Source of the DNA: an uncultured Candidatus Melainabacteria bacterium
GTDB taxonomy: Bacteria > Cyanobacteriota > Vampirovibrionia > Gastranaerophilales > Gastranaerophilaceae
Length of the DNA stretch: 64,000 nucleotides
Direction of reading: 5' to 3'
NCBI GenBank assembly: GCA_934757155.1
Contig: CAKVLI010000002.1
Location: forward strand, 62,001-126,000
Numbering within the stretch: position 1 is the stretch's first letter; each line of letters starts with the position of its first letter. Both the position numbers and the translations under genes were made by a program. This document shows, in pieces, positions 7,752 through 17,393 of this stretch. The notes beneath the pieces are model-generated. The model searched no databases. It saw only the letters and a program-made list of their open reading frames with translations, and was not told where the DNA came from.

Positions 7752-7816
7752 ATTCCACACACCTTAGGGCGGATTTAAAAAAGTTTGAAAAATTGTTTTA
7801 TCATTTACTTTCTAAC

Positions 7817-7825
7817 TGGTATGAT
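7817..7825 (+). promoter_or_regulatory. Possible promoter of the 7973 gene
   Basis: An extended -10 (TGGTATGAT) without a clear -35 box. The resulting leader would be about 140 nt. The region up to 7972 shows no coding capacity or recognisable riboswitch. Confidence 0.3.
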
Positions 7826-7972
7826 AAACAACTAACTTAGTTTATTTACCCCTTTCGGCTTTTTCTGCATCCTCATTTGTAAACATTTGTAACAATAATG
7901 TTTTGAATCCTAAAGTTTTCTAACAAAAATGCCGTAATACATGGAAAATAGGGAACGAAAAAGGAGAAATGT

Positions 7973-10405
7973 ATGTCTAACAACATTGACACATCCAGAT
8001 TTTATCAATTTTTAAGCAACTACAAACAAGGAGAGAAAAAGCTTGCAGACACAATTGATGATTCACAGTACGGTAACAGCGATGGAACTCTTATAAAGGG
8101 CGAATTCCGTGAGTTTGTAAAAGGGGAATACAATAATTGGAGCGGCGAGTCTAAAAGCGATAGCGAGCTAATGGACTTGGCAAACAGATTTTGGTCAAAA
8201 ATTGATACAAATACTTCCGGACGTCTGAAAGGTACTGATTTAGAGAACCTAAACGCTCTAGACAAAGACGAAGAAGTCAAAATGGAAGAAAAATTAGGTA
8301 CATATATTGAATTCAATAAATACATGGATAATGTAGAAATTCCGTCTGTATTAGTAACAACAGGTCTTCAATGGAAAAAAGCTGTAGCGGAAGAATTGTC
8401 AGTTTATTTGGAGCAATATATTGCAAATGGCAGCAAGGGTGATATGGCTGAATTTCTCAATTCTAAACTTCCTGCAATTGCGAATAAACAAACTGCTATT
8501 TTCTGTGCAGTTGAATATCAAAACCAATTGGTATCAAGCATTTTGAGTGAATACCCTGACTACAAAATTGCTGATGATAAGACTTTACAAGCTTTGATTA
8601 ACAAATATGTTTCAACAATTAAAGGTGATACTAAACCTGAACAAATTATGGAAGATATTAAAAAACTTGTAGATGCATATCTTGCAACAGCAGGTATCGG
8701 TAACGGTAACGCTGATGATTTGGGAAACTACGGTTATTCACAAAATGAATCTGCAAAATTGAATGATATTCAAAAAGAAGTCGTTTTGAAAAAACTTCTT
8801 GATAGTCTTAAATCAGACAAAGATTACGAAGAATACAAAGATTACTATGCAACTGCTCTTGAAAAGTTTGTTAGTACATTAAGTGTTGCTGATTTAAAAA
8901 ATGACAACATTATTGAAAAATTTAAAGCATCAAAAGCATATCAATGCATTCAAACACTTGCATGGGTAAAAGAAACATATTGCGGTGAAATCAAAAAAGA
9001 CTCAGATTTTTATAAAGCATTACAAGGCATCAGTGACTCTGTTGCAGAAAAAATTGCAAGTGATGCAAAATTCGTATCAGCATACAACGATATCATCAAC
9101 GACGTCCTGGAAAAAGTTGCTAATGGTGAATTAACAAAAGATGGAGTACAAAGCTATATCATTGAACAAATAAAGACAAATTTAGAAAAATTCTATCCGA
9201 ACGGTTTAGAAGATATGAGTTTGGATGAAATGGCTGTCGTTTATAAGACATTAGAAAGTGCTGCAGCATCTATAAAAGACAGTGATAAGTCTTTGGAAGC
9301 TCACAGAAATGCTGCACTTAAATATTGTAACGCATTGAACAATCTTGTGGATGCTGAATTCCAAAAAGCCTTAGAAGAAGTTTTCGGTTCAAGCGACTAC
9401 ACAACAGTTATAAACAAACTGTTACCAAGTGAAATCAAGACAAAAATGGCAACATTAATAGCTAAAGTCAAAGAACTTGGTGATACAAGAGATATGAAAG
9501 TAACCGGATGGGGTGAATTGCAAGATGAGTATTCAATGCAAACAGACACCTCTCAAACAATCAAATTAGGAGCTAAGATTCAAAATAAAGATGGAACCAC
9601 CGTAACCGGACCGATAACTTATACTGCTACATCTCAAAGTGGTGCCGGAATTAGTTTTGAGGGAGATTCAATGGTAATAACCTCTCCTGGAAACATAGGC
9701 ACTGATACAATTACGATAACAGCATACGTTAGAGGCAGAAAAATTGAACCTAGCAAAAAAATCACAGTAAAATATACTTATAACCCTGCTAGTGATATCA
9801 AAAAAGTAACAGGTTGGGGCGGTTCTACATCCGTAGATTTGAACACTATCGGAACTAATAATAATGGAACATTAACAGACTCTTCATTCGCAGATTTATA
9901 TAACAACAACGGTATTATTCAATTACGAAGCATTCGTGCTGAAAATAAAAACTCTAAATTTTCAGCTCAAAAAGAAAATATTAGAGCAAGTCTAAATGCT
10001 CTCGGACAACATGTTATCTCCGCTTTAAAAACAGCAGGTTTAGATGGCACTCTCCTGAAAAAAGCTGTAGACCAAGTTGTTACACAATATATTTCAAACG
10101 GAGCAACAACATATAACAGAAATAATGGTAGTTCAAAATGGGAAAGCATGTGCAACAAAACAGTCGGTGTATACCAAGAAGAAAAACCTAAAAATACTAT
10201 TGTTGATGTTAGAGATGCGCAGATGTTCAAAGCGACACATCTATATTCAATTAGTTTTAAAGAATTCGTAGATTCTGTTTTAGAAGAATACTATAATTTA
10301 ATTAACACAGGCGGAAGTTCATCTACCGGAGGTAGTTCTTCTTCAAGCTCAAGCGGCGGAAGAACAGGCGGCAGCGCATCACGTAGCAGCAGTGGCCGAA
10401 GATAA
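7973..10405 (+). CDS. Large EF-hand / Ig-like protein with Ser-Gly tail, no Sec signal
   Basis: An 810-residue protein of unknown function. Residues 28-90 hold an EF-hand pair: a non-canonical first loop ending NSDGTLIKGE (35-44) and a good second loop DTNTSGRLKGTD (78-89), suggesting calcium binding. Residues 100-500 are helical. At about 510 begins a beta-rich region resembling a bacterial Ig-like fold, opened by VTGWG, and VTGWG recurs near residue 613. The last 33 residues are a Ser/Gly/Arg tail. There is no signal peptide or membrane segment, so a surface role would need another export route. AAAGGAG precedes the ATG, and a strong terminator follows. Confidence 0.8.
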   Translation: MSNNIDTSRFYQFLSNYKQGEKKLADTIDDSQYGNSDGTLIKGEFREFVKGEYNNWSGESKSDSELMDLANRFWSKIDTNTSGRLKGTDLENLNALDKDEEVKMEEKLGTYIEFNKYMDNVEIPSVLVTTGLQWKKAVAEELSVYLEQYIANGSKGDMAEFLNSKLPAIANKQTAIFCAVEYQNQLVSSILSEYPDYKIADDKTLQALINKYVSTIKGDTKPEQIMEDIKKLVDAYLATAGIGNGNADDLGNYGYSQNESAKLNDIQKEVVLKKLLDSLKSDKDYEEYKDYYATALEKFVSTLSVADLKNDNIIEKFKASKAYQCIQTLAWVKETYCGEIKKDSDFYKALQGISDSVAEKIASDAKFVSAYNDIINDVLEKVANGELTKDGVQSYIIEQIKTNLEKFYPNGLEDMSLDEMAVVYKTLESAAASIKDSDKSLEAHRNAALKYCNALNNLVDAEFQKALEEVFGSSDYTTVINKLLPSEIKTKMATLIAKVKELGDTRDMKVTGWGELQDEYSMQTDTSQTIKLGAKIQNKDGTTVTGPITYTATSQSGAGISFEGDSMVITSPGNIGTDTITITAYVRGRKIEPSKKITVKYTYNPASDIKKVTGWGGSTSVDLNTIGTNNNGTLTDSSFADLYNNNGIIQLRSIRAENKNSKFSAQKENIRASLNALGQHVISALKTAGLDGTLLKKAVDQVVTQYISNGATTYNRNNGSSKWESMCNKTVGVYQEEKPKNTIVDVRDAQMFKATHLYSISFKEFVDSVLEEYYNLINTGGSSSTGGSSSSSSSGGRTGGSASRSSSGRR

Positions 10406-10413
10406 GAATATTG

Positions 10414-10448
10414 AACGGCGGATGCAAAAAATTGCATTCGCCGTTTTT
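10414..10448 (+). terminator. Terminator of the 7973 gene
   Basis: AACGGCG-GATGCAA pairs with TTGCAT-TCGCCGTT and is followed by five Ts, starting nine bases after the stop codon. Confidence 0.85.
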
Positions 10449-10551
10449 GTAATTTCTACTAGTAAACTGACAGCATCTGACTTAAACCTTGCGATTCTTC
10501 GCTACGCTCAGAATAACGGGGGTAAATACAACAACTAAACCAACATACCAA

Positions 10552-10570
10552 CCCTCTCCCTAGGAGAAGG
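10552..10570. repeat. Short REP-like palindrome (CCCTCTCCC type)
   Basis: An imperfect palindrome CCCTCTCCC-TA-GGAGAAGG. The same CCCTCTCCC core with a palindromic partner occurs at 30103-30125. The rest of 10449-10651 shows no open frame or RNA gene, only a small GTAGGTT/AACCTAC hairpin near 10619-10632. Confidence 0.4.
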
Positions 10571-10651
10571 AATGATGTGTTCCCCCAAAAGTGGACACTT
10601 CAGAAATAACACACTAGTAGGTTCAACCTACCAAACAAATCTATTTCCCCC

Positions 10652-11983
10652 CTAGGCGCTTTCGGCTTGGGATTTTTTAGGCATTTGGATTAGTTCCGCA
10701 TGCTCACCCAGTTCTGAGGTGGTTTCAGTCTTTTCTTCTTCTTTTTCAACCATTTCCTTGGTAATTGTATATTTCTTGATAGAAGAGTCTGACGGGATTT
10801 CGTACATAATATCAAGCATCAACTCTTCAACAATTGAACGTAAAGCTCTTGCGCCTGTTTTACGCTTAATAGCTTTTTGTGCAATCAAATCAATCGCTTC
10901 CGGCTCAAATTCCAAATCAACTCCGTCCATTGCGAGCAAGCATTGATACTGCTTCAATACAGCATTCTTAGGCTCTGTCAAAATCATCTTAAGAGTCTTT
11001 TCATCAAGTGCATCTAAAACAGCATAGACCGGAATTCTACCGATGAATTCAGGAATCAAACCGAATTTCAACAAGTCTTCAGGCTGAAGTTTTTTAAGCA
11101 ACTTCGCTGCAGCTTGTTCTTTTTCTGCTTGAGTTGGTGCAGATTTACCGAACCCGATTGAAGAACCTTCTTTAACACGGTGTTCAATAATCTTATCCAA
11201 ATCAACAAACGCACCACCTACGATAAATAAGATATTGCTTGTATCAATTTGAATCATTTCTTGTTGAGGGTGTTTACGACCACCTTGCGGAGGAACGTTT
11301 GCAACAGTACCTTCAATAAGCTTCAAAAGTGCCTGTTGAACGCCTTCACCTGATACATCTCTTGTGATAGAAGTATTTTCAGACTTTCTTGCAATTTTAT
11401 CAATTTCATCAATATAAATAATACCTTTTTCAGCCTTTTTAGCGTCAAAATCAGCATTTTGATAAAGTCTTAACAAGATGTTTTCAACATCATCACCAAC
11501 ATAACCGGCTTCGGTTAAAGTAGTTGCATCAGCAACCGCAAACGGCACATCAAGCATCTTCGCCAAGGTTTGAGCTAATAATGTTTTACCGCTACCGGTA
11601 GGACCAACTAACAAGATGTTTGATTTTTGAATTTCAACACCGTTAGTATCGTCCTTTTTGTTGTGTTTCAGACGTTTGTAGTGGTTATACACAGCAACTG
11701 ACAACACTTTTTTAGCATCATCTTGTCCGACAATATGCTCATCAAGGTAAGCTTTGATTTCGTGAGGTTTTGGAATTGCCTTATCTTCATCCTCTTTAGA
11801 AGATGCTTCCTTTTTCTCTCCATCAGTTTTTTCCTTTGCCTCAAAAAATTCTTCATCAAGAATTTCGTTACAAAGTTCTACACATTCATCACAAATGAAT
11901 ACATCCGGACCCGCTATCAATTTCTTTACCTGGTCCTGTGTTTTACCGCAAAATGAACATTTTAATCTGTCGTTTGATGACAT
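10652..11983 (-). CDS. clpX: ClpX, ATP-dependent unfoldase subunit of ClpXP
   Basis: A 443-residue AAA+ protein that unfolds tagged substrates and feeds them to ClpP. An N-terminal C4 zinc finger (Cys 9, 12, 31, 34) is followed by Walker A GPTGSGKT (127-134), Walker B IIYIDEID (188-195), and the IGF loop (276-278) that docks on ClpP. The C-terminal small AAA domain has [10 protein letters not shown]. It lies 47 bp downstream of clpP in the same direction, the usual clpP-clpX operon. AGGAG precedes the ATG. Confidence 0.98.
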   Translation of the reverse strand: MSSNDRLKCSFCGKTQDQVKKLIAGPDVFICDECVELCNEILDEEFFEAKEKTDGEKKEASSKEDEDKAIPKPHEIKAYLDEHIVGQDDAKKVLSVAVYNHYKRLKHNKKDDTNGVEIQKSNILLVGPTGSGKTLLAQTLAKMLDVPFAVADATTLTEAGYVGDDVENILLRLYQNADFDAKKAEKGIIYIDEIDKIARKSENTSITRDVSGEGVQQALLKLIEGTVANVPPQGGRKHPQQEMIQIDTSNILFIVGGAFVDLDKIIEHRVKEGSSIGFGKSAPTQAEKEQAAAKLLKKLQPEDLLKFGLIPEFIGRIPVYAVLDALDEKTLKMILTEPKNAVLKQYQCLLAMDGVDLEFEPEAIDLIAQKAIKRKTGARALRSIVEELMLDIMYEIPSDSSIKKYTITKEMVEKEEEKTETTSELGEHAELIQMPKKSQAESA

Positions 11984-12030
11984 GTTGTCTCCTGTTACTG
12001 TCTGTAACGGCAGGCTATAAGCCTACCCCC

Positions 12031-12615
12031 TTAACCCTCTTTTGTAATAACTTTATCAATCATACCATATTCAAGAGCTTCTTGAGGAGTCATGATATAA
12101 TCTCTGTCTGTGTCTTTTTCAATCTTCTTGATTGATTGACCTGTATTAGAAGCCATGATTTCATTCAATGTCTTCTTAATTCTCAAAATTTCTTGAGCTT
12201 GAATTTCGATATCAGTTGCCTGACCTTGCGCACCACCGAGAGGTTGGTGAATCAATACTCTTGAATGAGGAAGAGCCATTCTCTTACCCTTTGCACCCGA
12301 ACAAAGAAGGAATGCGCCCATTGATGCAGCTTGACCCAGACAAATAGTTTGAACATCAGCTCTAATGTGCTGCATTGTATCATAAATCGCAAGCCCCGCA
12401 GTTACGCTGCCACCAGGAGAGTTGATGTATAACATAATATCTTTTTCAGGGTTTTCACTGTCTAACAGCAATAATTGCGCAACAATAAGGTTCGCAACCA
12501 TATCGTCAACAGGAGTGCCTAAAAAGATAATTCTTTCTCTCAACAATCTTGAAAAAATATCGAAAGATCTTTCCCCTCTGCTTGATTGTTCTATAACTAC
12601 AGGTACAAAACTCAT
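12031..12615 (-). CDS. clpP: ClpP, proteolytic subunit
   Basis: A 194-residue serine protease that forms the double-ring ClpP chamber. Catalytic Ser98 is in [11 protein letters not shown], His123 in RVLIHQP, and Asp172 in DTDRDYIM. The handle region and [12 protein letters not shown] match canonical ClpP. First gene of the clpP-clpX pair. The 161 bp separating it from the rubredoxin gene hold the presumed promoter and the terminator of the upstream operon. The trigger factor gene often found upstream is not here. Confidence 0.98.
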   Translation of the reverse strand: MSFVPVVIEQSSRGERSFDIFSRLLRERIIFLGTPVDDMVANLIVAQLLLLDSENPEKDIMLYINSPGGSVTAGLAIYDTMQHIRADVQTICLGQAASMGAFLLCSGAKGKRMALPHSRVLIHQPLGGAQGQATDIEIQAQEILRIKKTLNEIMASNTGQSIKKIEKDTDRDYIMTPQEALEYGMIDKVITKEG

Positions 12616-12741
12616 CTTTAATTCCTTTCTTATTTATATAAATTAACAATCTAATTATACATTACTCAAAACTTTTAACAATAATGAATTTGTATGAGAT
12701 TCAATTGGGTTTGGCAATATTATACCACAGAGAGTCAATAT

Positions 12742-12771
12742 AAAAAAGGCTTGCATTTGAGCAAGCCTTTT
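12742..12771 (-). terminator. Terminator of the rubredoxin operon
   Basis: On the minus strand GGCTTGC pairs with GCAAGCC around a six-base loop, then six Ts. It lies just after the rubredoxin stop codon and closes the long minus-strand gene block that begins near 21 kb. Confidence 0.85.
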
Positions 12772-12776
12772 TAGAT

Positions 12777-12932
12777 TTATTCTTGTTCAAACATATCCTT
12801 ACCAACTGCGCAAAGCGGGCAAGTCCAATCTTCCGGAAGATCTTCAAATGCAGTACCTGCAGGGATTCCGTGTTCTTCATCGCCTACAGCCGGATCGTAT
12901 TCATAATGACAAACTGTGCATACATATTTCAT
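12777..12932 (-). CDS. Rubredoxin
   Basis: A 51-residue one-iron electron carrier. The two CxxC knuckles are Cys5/Cys8 (CTVC) and Cys38/Cys41 (CPLC), with the family DLPEDW motif just before the second knuckle and YEYDPAVGD after the first. AAAGGAG precedes the ATG at 12932. It lies 36 bp downstream of the flavodiiron protein, its expected partner, and would pass electrons to it for reduction of oxygen or nitric oxide. Confidence 0.97.
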   Translation of the reverse strand: MKYVCTVCHYEYDPAVGDEEHGIPAGTAFEDLPEDWTCPLCAVGKDMFEQE

Positions 12933-12968
12933 AATTCATTCTCCTTTAATTAATTCAACATGAAAATA

Positions 12969-14177
12969 TTATCCTAAGTTTAAAGATTTTTCTATTGCAA
13001 TTACAACATTATCCAATTCGGCTAACTGTTCGTTTTTCAAAGTGGATTTTATTGAAAATACATTGTTTAAAAACTCAGTATTCTTCAAGCTTTCCAATTT
13101 TGTCCTCATTTGTCCGCCACATACTGCCGCCCAAGAACCGTTTTCAATCAACGCAAACTTTCTGTTTTGAAGATTATGAGCAACAAGAATGTTCAAAAAG
13201 TTTTCCATAGACTCAAAGATTCCCGCATTATAGGTCGTAGTCGCAAGCACTATATGAGAGTATCTAAAGGCCTCTGCTAAAACATAAGAATAGTGGTTAT
13301 AAGATAAATCAAACATTTTGATATTCTTAACCCCTTTATCAGCAAGCTTTGCCGCTAAAATCTCAACAGTATTTTCTGTTCCGCCGTAAACGGAAGAATA
13401 CGCGATTAAAACAGAATTCTCTTCCGGAGTGTAAGTCGACCATTTGTTATATTTCTCAACCAAAAGTCCGATATTTTCTCTAATAACCTGACCGTGAAGC
13501 GGGCAAATCATTCGTATATCCAAGCCGGCAGCTTTCTTCAAGAGCATTTGAACCTGCAAGCCGTATTTGCCGACAATGTTTGTGTAATACCTTCTCGCCT
13601 CATCTAGACATTCACATTTCCAATCAATTTCATCGTCAAAAAGGTTTCCGTTTATCGCACCAAACGAACCAAACGCATCTGCAGTGAAAAGAATTTTATC
13701 CGTCTTGTCGTAAGTCACCATAACTTCCGGCCAATGCACCATCGGTGCCATATAGAAAGTAAGTTCATGTGAGCCGGTATTAAGAGTTTCACCCTCTTTT
13801 ACAATAATTGAGCAGTTATCAATATCAAACTCAAAAAATTGTTTTATCATCACCTGAGCTTTTGCAGTGCAAACGATTTTTACATCAGGATACCTTCGCA
13901 AAACTTCTGCAATCAATGCAGCATGATCAGGTTCCATATGATGTACCACCAAATAATCAAGTTTTCTATCACCAAGTGCAAACTCAAGATTTTCATAAAA
14001 CTGCTCGGCACAACTCTTATCCACAGTATCAAAAAGAACCGTCTTTTCATCTTTTAGTAAGTATGAGTTGTACGAAATCCCCTTTGGCACAGGATATGCG
14101 CTTTCAAAAAGTGCAAGATGTCTGTCAGAACTGCCTATATAAAATAATTCCTCAGTTATTTTTCTCGCGTTATGCAT
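12969..14177 (-). CDS. Flavodiiron protein (class A, oxygen/NO reductase)
   Basis: A 402-residue A-type flavoprotein. The N-terminal metallo-beta-lactamase-like domain has the diiron ligand motif HHMEPDH (His80, Glu82, Asp84, His85 region), a further ligand in PMVHWPE, and CPLHGQ later. The C-terminal flavodoxin domain starts near residue 256 with the FMN loop AYSSVYGGTENT. It reduces O2 to water (or NO to N2O), protecting an anaerobe. It follows hpt by 2 bp and precedes rubredoxin, so all three are probably cotranscribed. GGAGG lies before ATG 14177. Confidence 0.95.
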   Translation of the reverse strand: MHNARKITEELFYIGSSDRHLALFESAYPVPKGISYNSYLLKDEKTVLFDTVDKSCAEQFYENLEFALGDRKLDYLVVHHMEPDHAALIAEVLRRYPDVKIVCTAKAQVMIKQFFEFDIDNCSIIVKEGETLNTGSHELTFYMAPMVHWPEVMVTYDKTDKILFTADAFGSFGAINGNLFDDEIDWKCECLDEARRYYTNIVGKYGLQVQMLLKKAAGLDIRMICPLHGQVIRENIGLLVEKYNKWSTYTPEENSVLIAYSSVYGGTENTVEILAAKLADKGVKNIKMFDLSYNHYSYVLAEAFRYSHIVLATTTYNAGIFESMENFLNILVAHNLQNRKFALIENGSWAAVCGGQMRTKLESLKNTEFLNNVFSIKSTLKNEQLAELDNVVIAIEKSLNLG

Positions 14178-14179
14178 AA

Positions 14180-14710
14180 CTAAACCTCCACATAGCCTAT
14201 GTAAGGCAGATTTCTGTAAAATCCGTCATAGTCTAAACCATAGCCTACAAGAAATTTGTCATCCACTTCAAAGCAATAGAAATCTGCATCAATATCGACT
14301 TCCCTTTTTATTTTTTTATCAAGCAGAGAGCAGAATTTAAGCGTCTGAACCTTGAAATTGTGGTTAATGAAATCTACCAAGAATTTTGCAGTGTGTCCGG
14401 TATCGATAATGTCTTCAATAATCAAAACATTTTTTCCATTCAAATCCGGCAGCGAAATATCCACCGCATTAACTCTTCCCGTAGAATTAAACCCTGAACC
14501 GTAACTGGAAAGTCTTATAAATTCCATTCTCAAAGGCATTTTCAAATATTTTGCCAAATCCGTCATAAACATCACAGAGCCTTTTAAAACACATATCAAG
14601 TAGACTTCTTCGTCTTTATATTCAGAATTCAGCTTTTCGGCAAGTTTCGCAATAGCATTTTGTATTTTTTCAGGCTCAAAAAGCATTTTTAAATCAGATT
14701 CTTTAATCAT
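14180..14710 (-). CDS. hpt: Hypoxanthine(-guanine) phosphoribosyltransferase
   Basis: A 176-residue purine salvage enzyme that makes IMP or GMP from the free base and PRPP. The PRPP-binding loop is VLIIEDIIDTGHTAKF, the first loop is CVLKGSVMFMTDL, and the C-terminal VDDKFLVGYGLDYDGFYRNLPYIG is typical of bacterial Hpt. It begins directly after tilS without a gap; a tilS-hpt pair is conserved in many bacteria. The ribosome site AGGTGA lies inside the end of tilS. Confidence 0.95.
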   Translation of the reverse strand: MIKESDLKMLFEPEKIQNAIAKLAEKLNSEYKDEEVYLICVLKGSVMFMTDLAKYLKMPLRMEFIRLSSYGSGFNSTGRVNAVDISLPDLNGKNVLIIEDIIDTGHTAKFLVDFINHNFKVQTLKFCSLLDKKIKREVDIDADFYCFEVDDKFLVGYGLDYDGFYRNLPYIGYVEV

Positions 14711-16051
14711 CTAAATCACCTCAATTACGTGGGTCGGAGTTTTTGTAACACCAATTTTATTGCTCAAACCGACTCCTACAACCCATAAAACTTCATTGTC
14801 ATCTGCCAATATCAAAAGTTCATCGCGCTTGTGTCTTAGCACACCTTTTGAATTAAGATACTTTTTCAGCTTCATACTTCCGCTCATACCAAACGGATTT
14901 ATAACGTCTCCGTCCCGTCTGTTTCTCAAGGTCAACGGAAGTTTTATCTTTGATAAATCTACGTAAACAAAGTTCGCCGCAGCCTCCGGGAAGATAAATA
15001 CATCTTTTTCGACATATTTTTTGAGTACGAGTTTCTTATTACCAACCTCATATTCGCCTTCACCATCAATAACAATCTCAAGCGCAGGTTTTTCTTCTGT
15101 TGAGCGATGTGGAATTGTTTCAACTATTTTATCATCAGCATAAAGCCAACGAGCAGTCGCAAGCGAAAGCGTAGAGCCGTTTCTCTGACCTATATTGTTT
15201 TCAATAAAGTCATAAACCTCTTTAATTTTCTTGAAATCATAATCCAAGTCAAATTTTTGAATATATTCGTGCAAAAGACGCATTTTAACAGGTTTTGAAA
15301 GTTTTTTAAATTCGGAAGAAACTATTCTGTCCTCAACAAAGACTTTTGTCCTAATATCAGTCAAATACTCTTCAATTATCGCGTTTTCGCTAGAACAAAC
15401 CTCTGCAAGAGTGTTCAAAGAGTCCTTTACGGACGGGTTAATCTTCTCTAAAGCCGGAATAACATTGAGCCTTAAATAATTTCTTCTGTAAGAAGTATCT
15501 GCGTTTGAAGAATCATTATTCGGATTTAAGTTGTTTTTGTTACAATAATCAACAATTTCTGCTCTGGAAATCTTTAAAAGCGGGCGATAAAAGCAATTTC
15601 TTCTGACCGAAATTCCCTTTAAACCGACTAAACCTGTACCTTTAATCACACGATATAGAACAGTTTCCGCGTTATCATCTTTGTTGTGAGCTGTAAAAAC
15701 TGCATCCGCATCATACTCTTCTATCGCTTCTTCAAAGAATTCATATCTTGCAATTCTTGCATCGTTTTCAGTCTTCTTAACACTCCGTGATGCAGTTCTT
15801 GTATAAAATTCAACCCCTCTTGAAGCTGCAAAAAGTCTGCAAACTTCTTGCTCTTTCAGAGCTTCTTCTCCGCGCCAATTATGATTGAAATGAGCTGCTA
15901 TTATGTTTAAGTCCCAAAACCCTTCCTGTTCTTTAATTTTGGATAAAATATCCAAAAGACACATTGAGTCGTAACCGCCTGAAAATCCGACTATAATAGT
16001 TTTGTCCTGCAGTTCATACTCTTTTAAAAAACTTATAACTCTGTCAATCAT
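14711..16051 (-). CDS. tilS: tRNA(Ile)-lysidine synthase TilS
   Basis: A 446-residue enzyme that converts C34 of the CAU-anticodon isoleucine tRNA to lysidine so that it reads AUA. The ATP-binding P-loop is SGGYDS (25-30), followed by family motifs AAHFNHNWRGEEA, FTAHNKDDNAETVL and RPLLKISRAEI. The C-terminal substrate-binding domain includes LRNRRDGDVINPFGMSGSMK. The ATG overlaps the stop codon of the upstream Clp_N gene by 4 bp (ATGA), indicating translational coupling. Confidence 0.96.
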   Translation of the reverse strand: MIDRVISFLKEYELQDKTIIVGFSGGYDSMCLLDILSKIKEQEGFWDLNIIAAHFNHNWRGEEALKEQEVCRLFAASRGVEFYTRTASRSVKKTENDARIARYEFFEEAIEEYDADAVFTAHNKDDNAETVLYRVIKGTGLVGLKGISVRRNCFYRPLLKISRAEIVDYCNKNNLNPNNDSSNADTSYRRNYLRLNVIPALEKINPSVKDSLNTLAEVCSSENAIIEEYLTDIRTKVFVEDRIVSSEFKKLSKPVKMRLLHEYIQKFDLDYDFKKIKEVYDFIENNIGQRNGSTLSLATARWLYADDKIVETIPHRSTEEKPALEIVIDGEGEYEVGNKKLVLKKYVEKDVFIFPEAAANFVYVDLSKIKLPLTLRNRRDGDVINPFGMSGSMKLKKYLNSKGVLRHKRDELLILADDNEVLWVVGVGLSNKIGVTKTPTHVIEVI

Positions 16052-17385
16052 TTTCTACCTTGAACTATACCATGCCTGATTTCAACCACATCCACGCCAA
16101 GAGTATCTAAAACCTTCATCGCAAGTGAATCCGGCTCTTCTGTGATTGCGAGCAACAAATCAACTGCTTCAATCTTAGTTTTGCCGGCCTTTTTCGCTCT
16201 TAACCAAGCTTTTTCAAGAACGCGTTTCGCACGTTTTGTAAACACGATTTCCTTGTCAAAATACTCATTTCCGTATCCGACAAGGTTTTCAACAACAACT
16301 CTTGCATCCTTCATTGTGATTTCAAGGTCATTCAAAACCTCAAATGCATCACTTGAACCTTCCGCAATAATTCCAAGCAAAAACATTTCCGTTCCTACAA
16401 CATTTCTTCCAATTCTGCGAGCTTCTTCTTTAGCAAGCTTCATAATCAACAAAGTTTCAGGCATTTGTTTTTCAATCGGCTTAAGAATCTCTTCGATAAG
16501 CCTTTCCTCATTTACACCAAGCGATTTTATAATCTCGTAAGCAAGTCCCTTTTTTGCTTTCAGAATACTCAAAACAAGGTGCTCCGGAGTAATTACGGAT
16601 GAACCCAATTCCTTTGCCGTTTGAAGAGCCATATTCATCATCAAAAAAGCGTTTGGAGTGAAGATTATTTTTTTATCTTCGTATTCTGACTGTCTTGAAT
16701 TAATTTTAGCAAGCTTGTATTCAAAATTTTGAGCGTTTAAACCGCAGCGATTGATTGTATCAACCAAACTACCATCTGCAGATTCCAAAATAGAAGCCAT
16801 TATCTGCTCTGTGCCCAATATTTCATATCCAGCAGCAGAAAGTTTTGAAACCGCATTTGTCAAAACATCATTCAAAGCTTCGCCTTCATACAAAGACTCA
16901 AATCCTGTTTTTTCCTCATCTTCTTCCACCTCAGGGTGTTCAAGACGTTTGATTTTTCTCTGAACAAGTTTTGTCAAAATCTCTCTGGCATTCCTTACAT
17001 CAAAATTGAAATGTTCTAAAATTGGAAGAATATTGTTGTCCTTGCTCGTAATTACGGACAAGAACAAATGCTCAAAAAGAATGTTTGAATTTCCTGATTT
17101 TGATGCTAAATCAAGTGTGTGTTTCAATATATCCTTAACCCCACGGCTAAAAGGAATATTTTCCTTCTTCACGCCAAGTTGGGTAACATATTTCAAAACC
17201 TCTTCCCGCATCAATTCAGGAGTAACGTTGTACATACGTAAAAGCTTAAGCGACACCCCTTTTGCTTCCATAACCAGCGCCAACAGAAGATGTTCAGGAC
17301 AAACTTCTGCACTGTTCATATCCTTTGCAAGTTTTTGAGATTCACTTACCGCATTAACGGCTCTTTCCGTAAAACGTTCAAACAT
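16048..17385 (-). CDS. Protein made only of three tandem Clp_N (R) domains
   Basis: A 445-residue protein built from six copies of the Clp R half-repeat, i.e. three Clp_N domains at about 1-145, 165-303 and 308-443. Each half carries the hallmark helix: PEHLLLAL (30-37), FEHLFLSV (104-111), TEQIMASI (192-199), PEHLVLSI (267-274), TEMFLLGI (332-339), AVDLLLAI (407-414). The start FERFTERAV is like that of ClpC. No Walker A/B or AAA+ module follows: the frame ends and tilS begins. In ClpA/B/C this domain binds adaptors, substrates or phospho-arginine, so this may be an adaptor, substrate sink or regulator. Acidic linker 150-160. Third-last position in a tight operon. Confidence 0.9.
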   Translation of the reverse strand: MFERFTERAVNAVSESQKLAKDMNSAEVCPEHLLLALVMEAKGVSLKLLRMYNVTPELMREEVLKYVTQLGVKKENIPFSRGVKDILKHTLDLASKSGNSNILFEHLFLSVITSKDNNILPILEHFNFDVRNAREILTKLVQRKIKRLEHPEVEEDEEKTGFESLYEGEALNDVLTNAVSKLSAAGYEILGTEQIMASILESADGSLVDTINRCGLNAQNFEYKLAKINSRQSEYEDKKIIFTPNAFLMMNMALQTAKELGSSVITPEHLVLSILKAKKGLAYEIIKSLGVNEERLIEEILKPIEKQMPETLLIMKLAKEEARRIGRNVVGTEMFLLGIIAEGSSDAFEVLNDLEITMKDARVVVENLVGYGNEYFDKEIVFTKRAKRVLEKAWLRAKKAGKTKIEAVDLLLAITEEPDSLAMKVLDTLGVDVVEIRHGIVQGRK

Positions 17386-17393
17386 TTTTTACC

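Noticed and set aside
12646..12776. Search for trigger factor or another gene between clpP and rubredoxin
   Set aside because: Only A/T-rich DNA and the rubredoxin terminator are present.
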